This document shows positions 52,867 through 61,235 of a DNA stretch of 64,000 nt, one piece after another; position 1 is the stretch's first letter; each line of letters starts with the position of its first letter. A model generated the notes under the pieces. It was not told the origin of the DNA. It worked only from the letters and a program-made list of their open reading frames with translations, and searched no databases. A program made the translations under genes and the position numbers. The DNA lies in contig NZ_JBHRXI010000012.1 of the NCBI RefSeq assembly GCF_042648365.1, positions 1 to 64,000 of the forward strand. The letters run 5' to 3'. The DNA is from Lutimaribacter_A marinistellae (GTDB lineage Bacteria > Pseudomonadota > Alphaproteobacteria > Rhodobacterales > Rhodobacteraceae).

Positions 52867-54288
52867 ATGGACATTTACGGCACCAACGGCAACGACACAC
52901 TGACGGGCACCAATCTGCGGGACGACATCGTCGGTCGGGCAGGCAATGACATTCTTTTCGGGCTGGCAGGCAATGACGACCTGTATGGCGAGGCAGGCAA
53001 CGACACGCTTGAGGGTGGTGCCGGGAACGATGACCTGTACGGCGGCACAGGGAACGATATCCTCGACGGAGGGTCCGGAAACGACGAAATGAACGGTGGA
53101 ACAGGGAGCGACACCTTTATCTTCGGTTCCGGTCGGGACACGATCGAGGGTTTCTCGAGCGAGGATCGGATCGAACTTGATGCCAGCTATGGCGTGTCCG
53201 ACTTCGCGGCCCTGATGGCGTTGGCCCGGTCTGTGGAAGGCGGAGACAGCACCCTGCTTGACTTCGGCATGGGCAACAGCCTGTTGCTTGAGGATGTCCG
53301 CATCGGGCAATTGTCGGCCGATCAGTTCGGTCTGGCTGCCGTACCGTCGCCTCCACCACCATCGCCCGCCCCGATGCCCGGCGGCGCAACGTCCGGAAAC
53401 GACATCCTGAACGGCACTGCTGGAGACGACTATCTCGACGGGCTGGGAGGCAATGATGTCATTCGCGGACTTGGCGGAAATGACGATTTGGACGGCGGGA
53501 ACGGTAACGACCGCCTGTTCGGTCAGGCGGGCAATGACGACCTCGATGGCGACAACGGGAACGACCGCCTTGCCGGAGGGAATGGCAATGACGACCTCGA
53601 TGGCGGCGAGGGCAATGATACGCTGCTGGGCGGATCCGGGCGAGATCACCTCGATGGCGAAGGCGGCAATGATCGTTTGCTTGGCGGCGGTGGAAACGAT
53701 GACCTCGATGGCGGCACAGGCAACGACGTCCTGATCGGCGGAGCCGGGCGCGACCATCTCGACGGTGGCGAAGGGCAAGACCGGGCGTCTTATTTCGATG
53801 CCCAGACGGGCGTCTTTGCCAGCCTGAACAATTCTGGCAACAACACCGGGATCGCTTTTGGCGACAGGTACGACAGCATCGAGGATCTCTACGGATCGAG
53901 GTTCGACGACTCGCTTTACGGCGACCACGAAGACAACGAGATCATCGGCGACCGTGGCAACGACGTGCTCTGGGGCTGGGATGGAGACGATTTCATCAAC
54001 GGCATGTGGGACAACGACACCATCGCCGGGAACAAGGGCGACGACACCCTTCGCGGCGGGCTCGGAGAAGACGTGTTCCAGTTCTGGTCGGGCAATGGTG
54101 ACGACACGATCGTAGATTACACTGATGGTGTCGACAGGATTCAGTTCGTGACCGGCGCATCCGATTTTGGCGTGCTGACCATCACCCAGGTCGGGGCCGA
54201 TGTGCACATCGACTATGGCGCTGGGGATCAGATCATCCTGATCTCCGAGACAGCGGCCAACCTGACGGCCGGCGACTTCATCTTCTGA
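52867..54288 (+). CDS. RTX calcium-binding protein, likely type I secreted
   Basis: A 473-residue protein made almost only of RTX nonapeptides (GGxGxDxxx). There are two RTX blocks (residues about 5-85 and 173-305) joined by a Pro-rich linker (PSPPPPSPAP). Each block ends in a similar cap (TLLDFGMGNSLLLEDVRIGQL and VHIDYGAGDQIILI). The second cap ends the protein with a hydrophobic tail (NLTAGDFIF) typical of type I secretion signals. No signal peptide and no enzyme domain. GGAGATCG precedes the ATG. Confidence 0.86.
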   Translation: MDIYGTNGNDTLTGTNLRDDIVGRAGNDILFGLAGNDDLYGEAGNDTLEGGAGNDDLYGGTGNDILDGGSGNDEMNGGTGSDTFIFGSGRDTIEGFSSEDRIELDASYGVSDFAALMALARSVEGGDSTLLDFGMGNSLLLEDVRIGQLSADQFGLAAVPSPPPPSPAPMPGGATSGNDILNGTAGDDYLDGLGGNDVIRGLGGNDDLDGGNGNDRLFGQAGNDDLDGDNGNDRLAGGNGNDDLDGGEGNDTLLGGSGRDHLDGEGGNDRLLGGGGNDDLDGGTGNDVLIGGAGRDHLDGGEGQDRASYFDAQTGVFASLNNSGNNTGIAFGDRYDSIEDLYGSRFDDSLYGDHEDNEIIGDRGNDVLWGWDGDDFINGMWDNDTIAGNKGDDTLRGGLGEDVFQFWSGNGDDTIVDYTDGVDRIQFVTGASDFGVLTITQVGADVHIDYGAGDQIILISETAANLTAGDFIF

Positions 54289-54448
54289 TCGAATGACACG
54301 GAACGCGGACGGCTCCGGATGTTCCAGGGCCATTTGATCGGGATCAGGCACACAACTTTCGGCCGAGGCGCGTGATACTGGACTGCGGAATGGCGGCTCA
54401 GCACTCGGCCGACAGAGAGGCCGCTGCCCGAACCATGATGGAATGAAA

Positions 54449-54488
54449 ATGCCCCGGTCCTGAGCAACAGGACCGGGGCGCTTTGTTT
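54449..54488. terminator. Convergent terminator after the RTX gene
   Basis: GCCCCGGTCCT (54451-54461) pairs with AGGACCGGGGC (54469-54479) with a 7-nt loop, with AAAAT on one side and TTTGTTT on the other. It serves both the RTX gene (+) and the 977-residue protein gene (-), whose stops face each other. Confidence 0.87.
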
Positions 54489-54506
54489 CAGTGTTCGGCT
54501 GAAAGA

Positions 54507-57440
54507 TCAGACAAAAATCATTTCGTCGGCCGGAAGCTCATAGCCGGTGAACAGGCCCGCGCTTTCAAAGGCCAGCCCCGCCACGTCTTCCAGCAGGTGG
54601 TCGATTTCGTTGTCAAAGCTCTGCTCCTCCTGCGCGATGAACTCGACCGTCGCAACGCTGCCGTCATCCGTCAGGTCGGTCTGCCGCAGAACGGCGGGGT
54701 TGAACCCGTTGTAGGAGGACAGGATCGCCGCGACGAGCGGGTCGGTGCCGACAGCCGCGTCCAGCGTGACAGCGCCACCGACATGGTCCACCGCATCCTC
54801 GGCAAAGAACGCCTGACCGTCGAGACCGTCGCCCCAGTCGATGAGGCCCGATGCATCGGCACTTTCGATGGCGACCCAGCCCAGCACCTCTTGGTTGTGC
54901 CAGTTCTCGTTGTTTTCCTGTTCCTGCAGGCGAACCTCGAACCCGTCCTCGGTGATGTTGCGGGTCCGGGCAAAGGCCCAGTCGGCACCGTTGTTGGTCT
55001 GCAACTGAACCAGAACGATCGGGGCCGATGCGAAATCCGCCGTGAAGGAGATCTGGTCGAACACGTCCAGTTCGTGGCCACCGATCGCGGTCGTGCCGAC
55101 CTCGACCTTGCTGCCGTCCATCAGGCTCCAGACACCTTCCTCGAAGGTCACCATGGCTACGTCCTCGGGCACGTGGACGCGGTCGAGGTAGTTCGGCTCA
55201 TCGACAAAGGCCGTGACGCCGGTCTCGGTCACTTCGCTGATCTGAACCGTGGCGGCATTCCAGCCGTTGTAGGTGGGCGCCGTCATGAACACGACGGGGT
55301 TCTCGAACACGGTGCCGTCCTGGTAGGTGATGGTCGCACCATCGCTGTCCAGACCGATCACTTCCTGAACCGAACCGATGGTCTCGATCGCCGCGTATTC
55401 GATTTCAAGCTGCATGTCGTAGAGCTTTGCCGAGTCCTGGCGGTCGCCCTTGACGTAAACGGCCGTATCGAATGCGTTATGCGTCAGGTTCATGCCGTTT
55501 GGCGACACTGCCGACAGGATCGGACCGGTCGGCATCGCATCGCCCGAGCCAAGCAGGCTTCCGCTACCGTCATTCACCTTTGACCAGCCTTCGTCGATGA
55601 TGCCGTCGCCGTTCTCGTCAAGGCGCCCGGCGTCCACGAACATCCAGCCCGAACTGTGGGCGAGGGGAGATTCACCCTCCCAGTCAAGCAGGTTCAGCGT
55701 CGTGATGGTCTCTTCGCCGGTTTCGTACTTGATGTTGTCGCGCTGATACGGCGGCTTGGAGTTTTCCTGAACTGGCACTTCCAGACCCGGCAGATCCTGC
55801 CCGAACTTGTTCGGGGTCAGACGCCAGCGTGGACCCGAGACCAGGAATTCATCGTCGAAGCCCGCGGCCTCGGCCTCTTCGCGCGAGCGGAAGCTTTCAT
55901 AGACGAAAACGTTCGGGTTGTTGCGCGCATAGGCGCTGTCATCGAGGTAGGACCACTCGAAAGGCTCACGGTCGACACTCGTGTACCACGCGTCGGTAAA
56001 GCCTTCGTGCATGTCTTCGGAGGAGAAGGTCAGATCGGCGGCCTCTGCCATGGTGGCAAGCGACTCGTCCTTGAGAACGGTGCCGATGAAATTGCCGTCC
56101 GCGTCCTCGTTCCGGTAACCGACGAAATTGCCGTCAATGTCCAGAACCGGCGTTCCGCCGACCCAGGGATCAACGCTGCCGAACTCGTCCAGCTTGAAGT
56201 AGCTGGGCAGGAAAGTGCCTTCGCCATTGTAACTGTCGACCGGCGAGACCCACAGGGTGTTCGACGGGTCGTCGGGGTCCTGGATGATGACATGCGCGGG
56301 CAGGCGGCCAATCGCCGCTTCGTTCTCGTAGTCCTCCGGGCGCACCTGGTCGTTGGGGTTGTTCGTGATGTCATGGTGGATCACAAGGTCCGCACGCGTG
56401 ACGATGAACCCCTTGCCGCCATTTTCATGCGCGTCGGAGACGCCGTTTTCGTCGATATCTGCGGTCCATTCTTCCGGCAGGTCCATGTTGACTTCCATCC
56501 GGATGTCATTGGGGCGCTTCACCGCCTCGCCGAACCTGTAAAGCAGCTTGCCGTCATCCTTGACCGTGACCGAGAAGTCCTGGCTGTAGGCGATGTCGTA
56601 GTTCACCGTCGACTCGTTGGGCTCAATGATATCGGTCACGTCCGCCGTGCCGCCGAACCCGTTGAGGAAACCGTCGACCACGTCCGCCTCGCCATCGAGG
56701 TCCAGATCGACGCCACCGACGGTGATCGCTTCGGGTACGCCATCTCCGTCAGTGTCGGCATTGATCGCCACGGACAGCGTGTGGAACTCGTCATTGACCC
56801 CATCCCGGTCAAGGTCGAGATCGGTGTAGCTCTGCGGATTGGTGCCGCCGTCTTCGTTGTCGATCGCGCGTTGCAGCGCCTCGGTCAACTCTTCGACATA
56901 GATGTCATGCTTGACACCCTCTTCGAATGCGCCGTCAACGCCGGTCGGGCGCAGATCGCGCAAGCGCAGATCGTTGTCGAGGGGACGCAGGGCGCTGTCA
57001 TCGCCGGGATAGCGCTGATCCGACAGGATCTGGGCCAGCGTGCTGTAATGCTCGGTCGAGGCCTTCACCAGCGTGCCGCCAAGGCCCAGGGACCACGTGC
57101 CGAGCGGTGCGCCCGACTTGAAAACACTCGTCGGCGAATTGCGGACGGACAATCCGGTCACCAGTGTCGGATCGGTTTCATCGTAGATGTTGCCGGCAAA
57201 GCCTTCGCCGAAATCACCGTCCCAGACCTTTTGCTCGGCGCCGACGAAATCCTCCACGTAAAAGCCGAACTCGCTGTCGATCGCCGACAGTACGTTACCG
57301 TCCTTGTCGATGTACTGGGCAACGTCCGACCCGTCAGTATCGATGAAAGTAGGGTTGTCGGCATAGGTCACGCCGGAAAAAGTACCCGTGATATCATCGA
57401 GGCTGAAAGTATGCAGCGCAGATGAATAATTTGTCGCCAT
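54507..57440 (-). CDS. Large acidic Ca-loop protein, unknown function
   Basis: A 977-residue acidic protein without a signal peptide. Residues about 200-270 hold several DxDxDG-type loops (LDLDRDGVND, INADTDGDGVPE, LDLDGEAD), and further ones follow (IDENGVSD, DENGDGIID), as in calcium-binding dockerin or thrombospondin-type repeats. Near the C-terminus are two related beta-rich units (VFMTAPTYNGWNAATVQISEVT, then SAPIVLVQLQTNNGADWAFARTRNITEDGFEV), a repeat type common in secreted proteins. I do not recognise the family. RTX neighbours suggest type I secretion. GGGAGTGA precedes the ATG. Confidence 0.8.
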   Translation of the reverse strand: MATNYSSALHTFSLDDITGTFSGVTYADNPTFIDTDGSDVAQYIDKDGNVLSAIDSEFGFYVEDFVGAEQKVWDGDFGEGFAGNIYDETDPTLVTGLSVRNSPTSVFKSGAPLGTWSLGLGGTLVKASTEHYSTLAQILSDQRYPGDDSALRPLDNDLRLRDLRPTGVDGAFEEGVKHDIYVEELTEALQRAIDNEDGGTNPQSYTDLDLDRDGVNDEFHTLSVAINADTDGDGVPEAITVGGVDLDLDGEADVVDGFLNGFGGTADVTDIIEPNESTVNYDIAYSQDFSVTVKDDGKLLYRFGEAVKRPNDIRMEVNMDLPEEWTADIDENGVSDAHENGGKGFIVTRADLVIHHDITNNPNDQVRPEDYENEAAIGRLPAHVIIQDPDDPSNTLWVSPVDSYNGEGTFLPSYFKLDEFGSVDPWVGGTPVLDIDGNFVGYRNEDADGNFIGTVLKDESLATMAEAADLTFSSEDMHEGFTDAWYTSVDREPFEWSYLDDSAYARNNPNVFVYESFRSREEAEAAGFDDEFLVSGPRWRLTPNKFGQDLPGLEVPVQENSKPPYQRDNIKYETGEETITTLNLLDWEGESPLAHSSGWMFVDAGRLDENGDGIIDEGWSKVNDGSGSLLGSGDAMPTGPILSAVSPNGMNLTHNAFDTAVYVKGDRQDSAKLYDMQLEIEYAAIETIGSVQEVIGLDSDGATITYQDGTVFENPVVFMTAPTYNGWNAATVQISEVTETGVTAFVDEPNYLDRVHVPEDVAMVTFEEGVWSLMDGSKVEVGTTAIGGHELDVFDQISFTADFASAPIVLVQLQTNNGADWAFARTRNITEDGFEVRLQEQENNENWHNQEVLGWVAIESADASGLIDWGDGLDGQAFFAEDAVDHVGGAVTLDAAVGTDPLVAAILSSYNGFNPAVLRQTDLTDDGSVATVEFIAQEEQSFDNEIDHLLEDVAGLAFESAGLFTGYELPADEMIFV

Positions 57441-57790
57441 TTCGTTTCACTCCCAATCAAATGACTGATGAAGGAATGACGCCCGACCTTGCCCCCCCGG
57501 GGTGTCGTAGCGACATCGTGTCCCTCATCCTTTCAATTGTAAGTAAATTCCAAATTCAAAACTTGATATATGTCAAATTTTGCATTTGGTGGCCCGATTG
57601 CTGTCTTAACGCCTTGGAAAAAAACAATATGATCTAACGTCAGGCTTTGGAGTTGCCCAAAGCCATTGGTCGGATTGATCGACTTGCGGATAGGTTTCGG
57701 GCCGTTCTGGGCGCGTCGGTTGACCCCCATGCGCCGCCGCCGAAGGTGGCAGATTTCCTTGATTCGACCCTTTTCTATCTCACTGAAATG
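57441..57790. other. AT-rich intergenic region
   Basis: A 350-bp non-coding stretch between the 977-residue protein gene and the tandem hairpins. It is AT-rich compared with the genome and carries the FNR-type box. No ORF with a ribosome binding site is convincing, and no RNA family is recognised. Confidence 0.7.
57563..57576. promoter_or_regulatory. FNR/FnrL-type box (candidate)
   Basis: TTGATATATGTCAA matches TTGAT-N4-ATCAA at 9 of 10 defined positions. It sits in an AT-rich stretch (about 57530-57640), 123-136 bp upstream of the 977-residue protein gene on the minus strand. Oxygen-responsive control by an FNR-type regulator is an inference. Confidence 0.45.
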
Positions 57791-57873
57791 AATGATCCCG
57801 CCCGACGCGGTGTTGCGCGCCGGGCGGGATCATTCGGACCACCCGGGGCGTCATGGTCGGACCCCGGGTGGTC
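57791..57873 (-). terminator. Tandem perfect hairpins after the DUF3604 gene
   Basis: Two adjacent perfect stems: GACCACCCGGGG (57837-57848) with 57862-57873 (12 bp), and AATGATCCCGCCCG (57791-57804) with 57821-57834 (14 bp). They lie just downstream of the DUF3604 gene on the minus strand. T runs are weak, so they may protect the 3' end as well as terminate. Confidence 0.75.
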
Positions 57874-57884
57874 ATGATCGCGGA

Positions 57885-59819
57885 TCACTCCGCGTTGTAC
57901 CAGACCGGAGAGGTATAGGCCCGGTCCTGAACCGTGGGCGGGACCGTCTCGGGAAGGGGAATGTCGTAGAAGGCGGCGTCATAGGTCGTCCAGCGCGGTT
58001 TCGGGATCTCGATGACCCGCACGTAATAAAACGCGTCCTCCGCCGGGTCAAAGTCCGGGTCGGTCCAGACACCGTCCAGCGCCGCCGCGCCGATCGTGTT
58101 GGTAAAGCGCGCGTTCTCGATATCCACGGTGCTGCCGACAGGTTCGCGCGCCCGCCCGTCCTCACCGATTGTCCGACCGCCGGACACGGCGACATCGTAG
58201 ATACGCTCAAACGTCTCGCCATTCGCGTCGATCCAACCCTTGATGACCTGCACCCGGTCCAGGTTGGCGCCATCGGGATCGCGCAGCGCACGCACCATGA
58301 TGCTGGGGGCCGCGCCTTCGGGCGCATCGCGCAACTCGCCACCCATTGGTACGCCGCGCGTATAGCCTTCGGAAACGAAATCGGGCGCGCCAAGGTCATC
58401 CTCGGTGAAATCCCAACCGGCAAAGATGCGCACACGCATCCGTGGGCCCGTCGTGGCATATGCCTCCTTGCGGGTGATCGCGCCGAAGACCTCGTCGCGG
58501 GTGTTCTCACGCGCCCAGACGGCGGTAAGCCCCGCTGCGGATTCCTGCGCGGTCAGGATGCGCAGCGCCGGATCTTCGGCCGGGATCACCTCGATATCGT
58601 GGCGGTTTGGCGACGGCTCGGTATGCTGGTACTTGCCGAAATAGTTGTCCTCGCGCGTGGTCGGTATCGCCGTATGGGTATCGGTCGTGCCGTAGAACCC
58701 GAACTTGAACGGGTTGACCCCGATATCGCGCTCCACTTCCAGCCCGACTTTCAAGGCCGATCGCGCGTATTCATAGCGCAGCATCTCGGGCGTCTTGGGC
58801 GCCCGGCCCGACAGGTTGCCGACATCCCAGCTTTCGAAATCGGCGAATTCGTCATCGGGCGACAGGAAGGGATGGGTTTCCTCGTCACCCTTGATCTGCG
58901 TCATTTCGTGCATCGGCTCCCAACGGATCCGCTTGGCGGCGTAATCCGCGTCCATGGGCGAGCCATCGAACTTGGTCGGCGCGAACATCAGCCCGTTGGA
59001 CATGTTGGCGTTGTGCGGAACCGCGATGACACGACCGCCGGTCGCCTCTTCGTAACCGGCAAGGTAGTTCCACAAAAGCTCGGGGTCGGACCCCTCGAAA
59101 AAGGTAAACGGACGGGTCTGCGAGGTTCTCTCGGACCCGTCGCCAAAGATCACCACCCGGTGCAGGTTGTCGCCCTGCGGGGTAAAGGTCCACTCGAACC
59201 CCGCAAGCGAGGTGAACGTGCCCGGATCGTAGTACTGATCCACTGTCTCGATGATGTCGAGCCAGATGTCGCCATCCAGGTCCGTTCCTTCGAGCGGATC
59301 GCGCCCCTGAACCGTTCCGATGTCGATGATATCGGCAAAGGCCGCCATGCGCCCTTCCTGCCCGGAATTGAACAGCTCGAATGTCTGCCGACCCCAGTCA
59401 TCCGCCAGAAGTCGCGGATCTGCCGTGCGCATCGCCGTGGCCAGCCCAAGCATTTCGGCATGTTCGGTGATGGCAAGGAAATCGAGCGGCCGGATCAGCT
59501 GGATCGGTTGCCCGGTGTTCGAGATGATCTTTTCGCCCCGTGCCACGCGGAACGCGTCATGCATGTTGAGGCTGGTACCGATAAGCCCCGCATCGAAAGA
59601 GATTTCCGTGTGGAAATGAAGATCGCCGAACAGTACCTGGTCTGGGTAATCGCGCCCCACGAAGGGAGAGTAGACGGGCCTGCCCTCGGATGCGCGCGCG
59701 CCGGGGGGCACGTTACCCTCGAACGCGGTTGCGGTCGTTCCCATAGCGGTGAACGACAGCGCGGCGACAATCGCCGGAACCGACACATGTGAAAGAGCCT
59801 TGCAGATCCTTTTGGCCAT
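57885..59819 (-). CDS. DUF3604-family secreted protein
   Basis: A 644-residue protein with a signal peptide (MAKRICKALSHVSVPAIVAA onward, cleaved near ATAF). The DUF3604 core shows FGDLHFHTEISFDAGLIG and AITEHAEMLG, histidine-rich motifs like those of PHP-type metal-dependent phosphoesterases. GFEWTFTPQGDNLHRVVIF, GFYGTTDTHT and AFYYVRVIEIPKPRWTTYDA follow. The substrate is not known; members are often near envelope or lipid genes. I start at 59819 with AGGAGA 6-7 nt upstream; an ATG at 59825 lacks spacing. It is downstream of an AraC gene on the same strand. Confidence 0.88.
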   Translation of the reverse strand: MAKRICKALSHVSVPAIVAALSFTAMGTTATAFEGNVPPGARASEGRPVYSPFVGRDYPDQVLFGDLHFHTEISFDAGLIGTSLNMHDAFRVARGEKIISNTGQPIQLIRPLDFLAITEHAEMLGLATAMRTADPRLLADDWGRQTFELFNSGQEGRMAAFADIIDIGTVQGRDPLEGTDLDGDIWLDIIETVDQYYDPGTFTSLAGFEWTFTPQGDNLHRVVIFGDGSERTSQTRPFTFFEGSDPELLWNYLAGYEEATGGRVIAVPHNANMSNGLMFAPTKFDGSPMDADYAAKRIRWEPMHEMTQIKGDEETHPFLSPDDEFADFESWDVGNLSGRAPKTPEMLRYEYARSALKVGLEVERDIGVNPFKFGFYGTTDTHTAIPTTREDNYFGKYQHTEPSPNRHDIEVIPAEDPALRILTAQESAAGLTAVWARENTRDEVFGAITRKEAYATTGPRMRVRIFAGWDFTEDDLGAPDFVSEGYTRGVPMGGELRDAPEGAAPSIMVRALRDPDGANLDRVQVIKGWIDANGETFERIYDVAVSGGRTIGEDGRAREPVGSTVDIENARFTNTIGAAALDGVWTDPDFDPAEDAFYYVRVIEIPKPRWTTYDAAFYDIPLPETVPPTVQDRAYTSPVWYNAE

Positions 59820-59903
59820 GATCATCTCCTGAACGAACGAAAACCCAATCTTTTTCGACATTATCAAAGAGCGGACAGCACAGACCCGCAAAGACTTATC
59901 ATT

Positions 59904-60938
59904 TCACGACAATCGCCCCGTTTCGGTGAGCGGACGGTGGGCGGAGCCCCGGGCACGAAATTGCGAGGGGCTGGCGGCATACCAGGCGTTAAATGCACGG
60001 GTGAAGTTCTGCGGCCCGTCATATCCAAGCTCGGCGGCGATCGCCTTTACCGGCAGATCGGTTTCCAGCAGGAACGCGATTGCCCGTTTCCGGCGGACGA
60101 CTTCCAGCAACTGCTTGTAGGAATATCCAAGCTTGCTCAGCTTTCGTTGCAGCGTCCTCGGTCCAAGGTCCAGCGCCCGCGCCAATCCGTCAAGGTCGAC
60201 AGACCCGCCCATCATGCGCAGGTCGATCACCGACATCATGTCGTCCACGGTCACGACCCCCTCGGGCTGCGGATCAAGGTCCAGCGAGGTGATCGGGCGG
60301 GCAAAGGGCAACGGTCCCGCCAGCGTTGCGCTCAGGTCGACCTTGCGAACCGCCAAACCGTAATTCGGGCGGGCGAACCGGATCTCGGTACCGACATATT
60401 CGTCCAGCTCTTCCGTCTTCGCCGGCTTTTCGTAATCGACCTCCACCCAGTCGGGTCGCCACAGCGGCCCAAGAAAGCCGCGGAAGAAGACAAGCATCGT
60501 CTCGAACAGGTGATCGGAGAAATGTCGCACCTGTTCGCGCCGTTCGAGGCCGGAGGCGTAACACCAGACGACATGCTCGGCATGGTCCGCCAGGTACATC
60601 CGCGTGCCGCTTTCATGGGCCCACAGGGTGGAACAGACCCGTTTCAGCGCCTGCCCAAGCGTCGGCGCACAATAGGCATATCCCGCCCACGGGCCGTAAT
60701 CCGCCGCTGTCGTGCGTCTGCCAAGGCGAACGCCGAACGCCTCATCCCCCACGACGCGCGCGGCCGCCTCGAAGACACGCATCATCTTGGCCAGTGGCAT
60801 CCGGTGGTCGGGCGCGTCCAGAACGCTGAGTGGAAGGTCATGCCGCGGGAGGATCATGCGCAGCGCCTGAGCGCCCGCCATCTCTTCGACCAGGTCCGGG
60901 AATGCCCCCCATCCCCTTATCGTCGTCATCGGCACCAT
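59904..60938 (-). CDS. AraC-family regulator, arabinose-binding-like N-terminus (OruR type)
   Basis: A 344-residue regulator. The N-terminal domain (LPLSVLDAPDHRMPLAKMMRVFEAAAR, then GDEAFGVRLG and YGPWAGYAYCAPTLGQAL) is the type found in OruR/ArgR-like AraC proteins. The C-terminal helix-turn-helix reads LARALDLGPRTLQRKLSKLGYSYKQLL and VKAIAAELGYDGPQNFTRAFNAW. A start at 60938 gives a family-like N-terminus; an in-frame ATG at 61007 adds 23 residues. It precedes the DUF3604 gene in the same direction and may control it. Confidence 0.86.
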   Translation of the reverse strand: MVPMTTIRGWGAFPDLVEEMAGAQALRMILPRHDLPLSVLDAPDHRMPLAKMMRVFEAAARVVGDEAFGVRLGRRTTAADYGPWAGYAYCAPTLGQALKRVCSTLWAHESGTRMYLADHAEHVVWCYASGLERREQVRHFSDHLFETMLVFFRGFLGPLWRPDWVEVDYEKPAKTEELDEYVGTEIRFARPNYGLAVRKVDLSATLAGPLPFARPITSLDLDPQPEGVVTVDDMMSVIDLRMMGGSVDLDGLARALDLGPRTLQRKLSKLGYSYKQLLEVVRRKRAIAFLLETDLPVKAIAAELGYDGPQNFTRAFNAWYAASPSQFRARGSAHRPLTETGRLS

Positions 60939-61094
60939 TCGGCGCGCACTCTCGTCAGCTACCACCTTGCTGGGGCCAAAGGATACCAAACATTGCAAGA
61001 ACGGCATAGAACTATCGGCTGCCTTTGGTCGCGTCGTTCCGACGGCACCGGGTTCAGACGGTTTCAGGCAGCGAACAGGCGTGGCAGAAACAAT

Positions 61095-61122
61095 TTGACC
61101 CTACGTAATCCTGCGCGATACC
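61095..61122 (+). promoter_or_regulatory. Promoter candidate for the large RTX gene
   Basis: TTGACC (61095-61100) and GATACC (61117-61122) have a 16-nt spacer, in the spacer between the AraC gene and the RTX gene. The -10 is poor, so support is weak. Confidence 0.35.
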
Positions 61123-61235
61123 GTCCCTGTATTTGAGACAAGGCGCTGTTGCCTCTGGCAAGTGCAGAGGTGGCGTGGGCTGTTTTCTGTGCCCCTCGCC
61201 ATGCGGTGCCGATTTCTGTCAAAAGGATTCATGCA

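Noticed and set aside
53391..53760. Tandem DNA repeats resembling a CRISPR array
   Set aside because: The repeats are nonapeptide-coding RTX units in frame, variable in sequence and without spacers.
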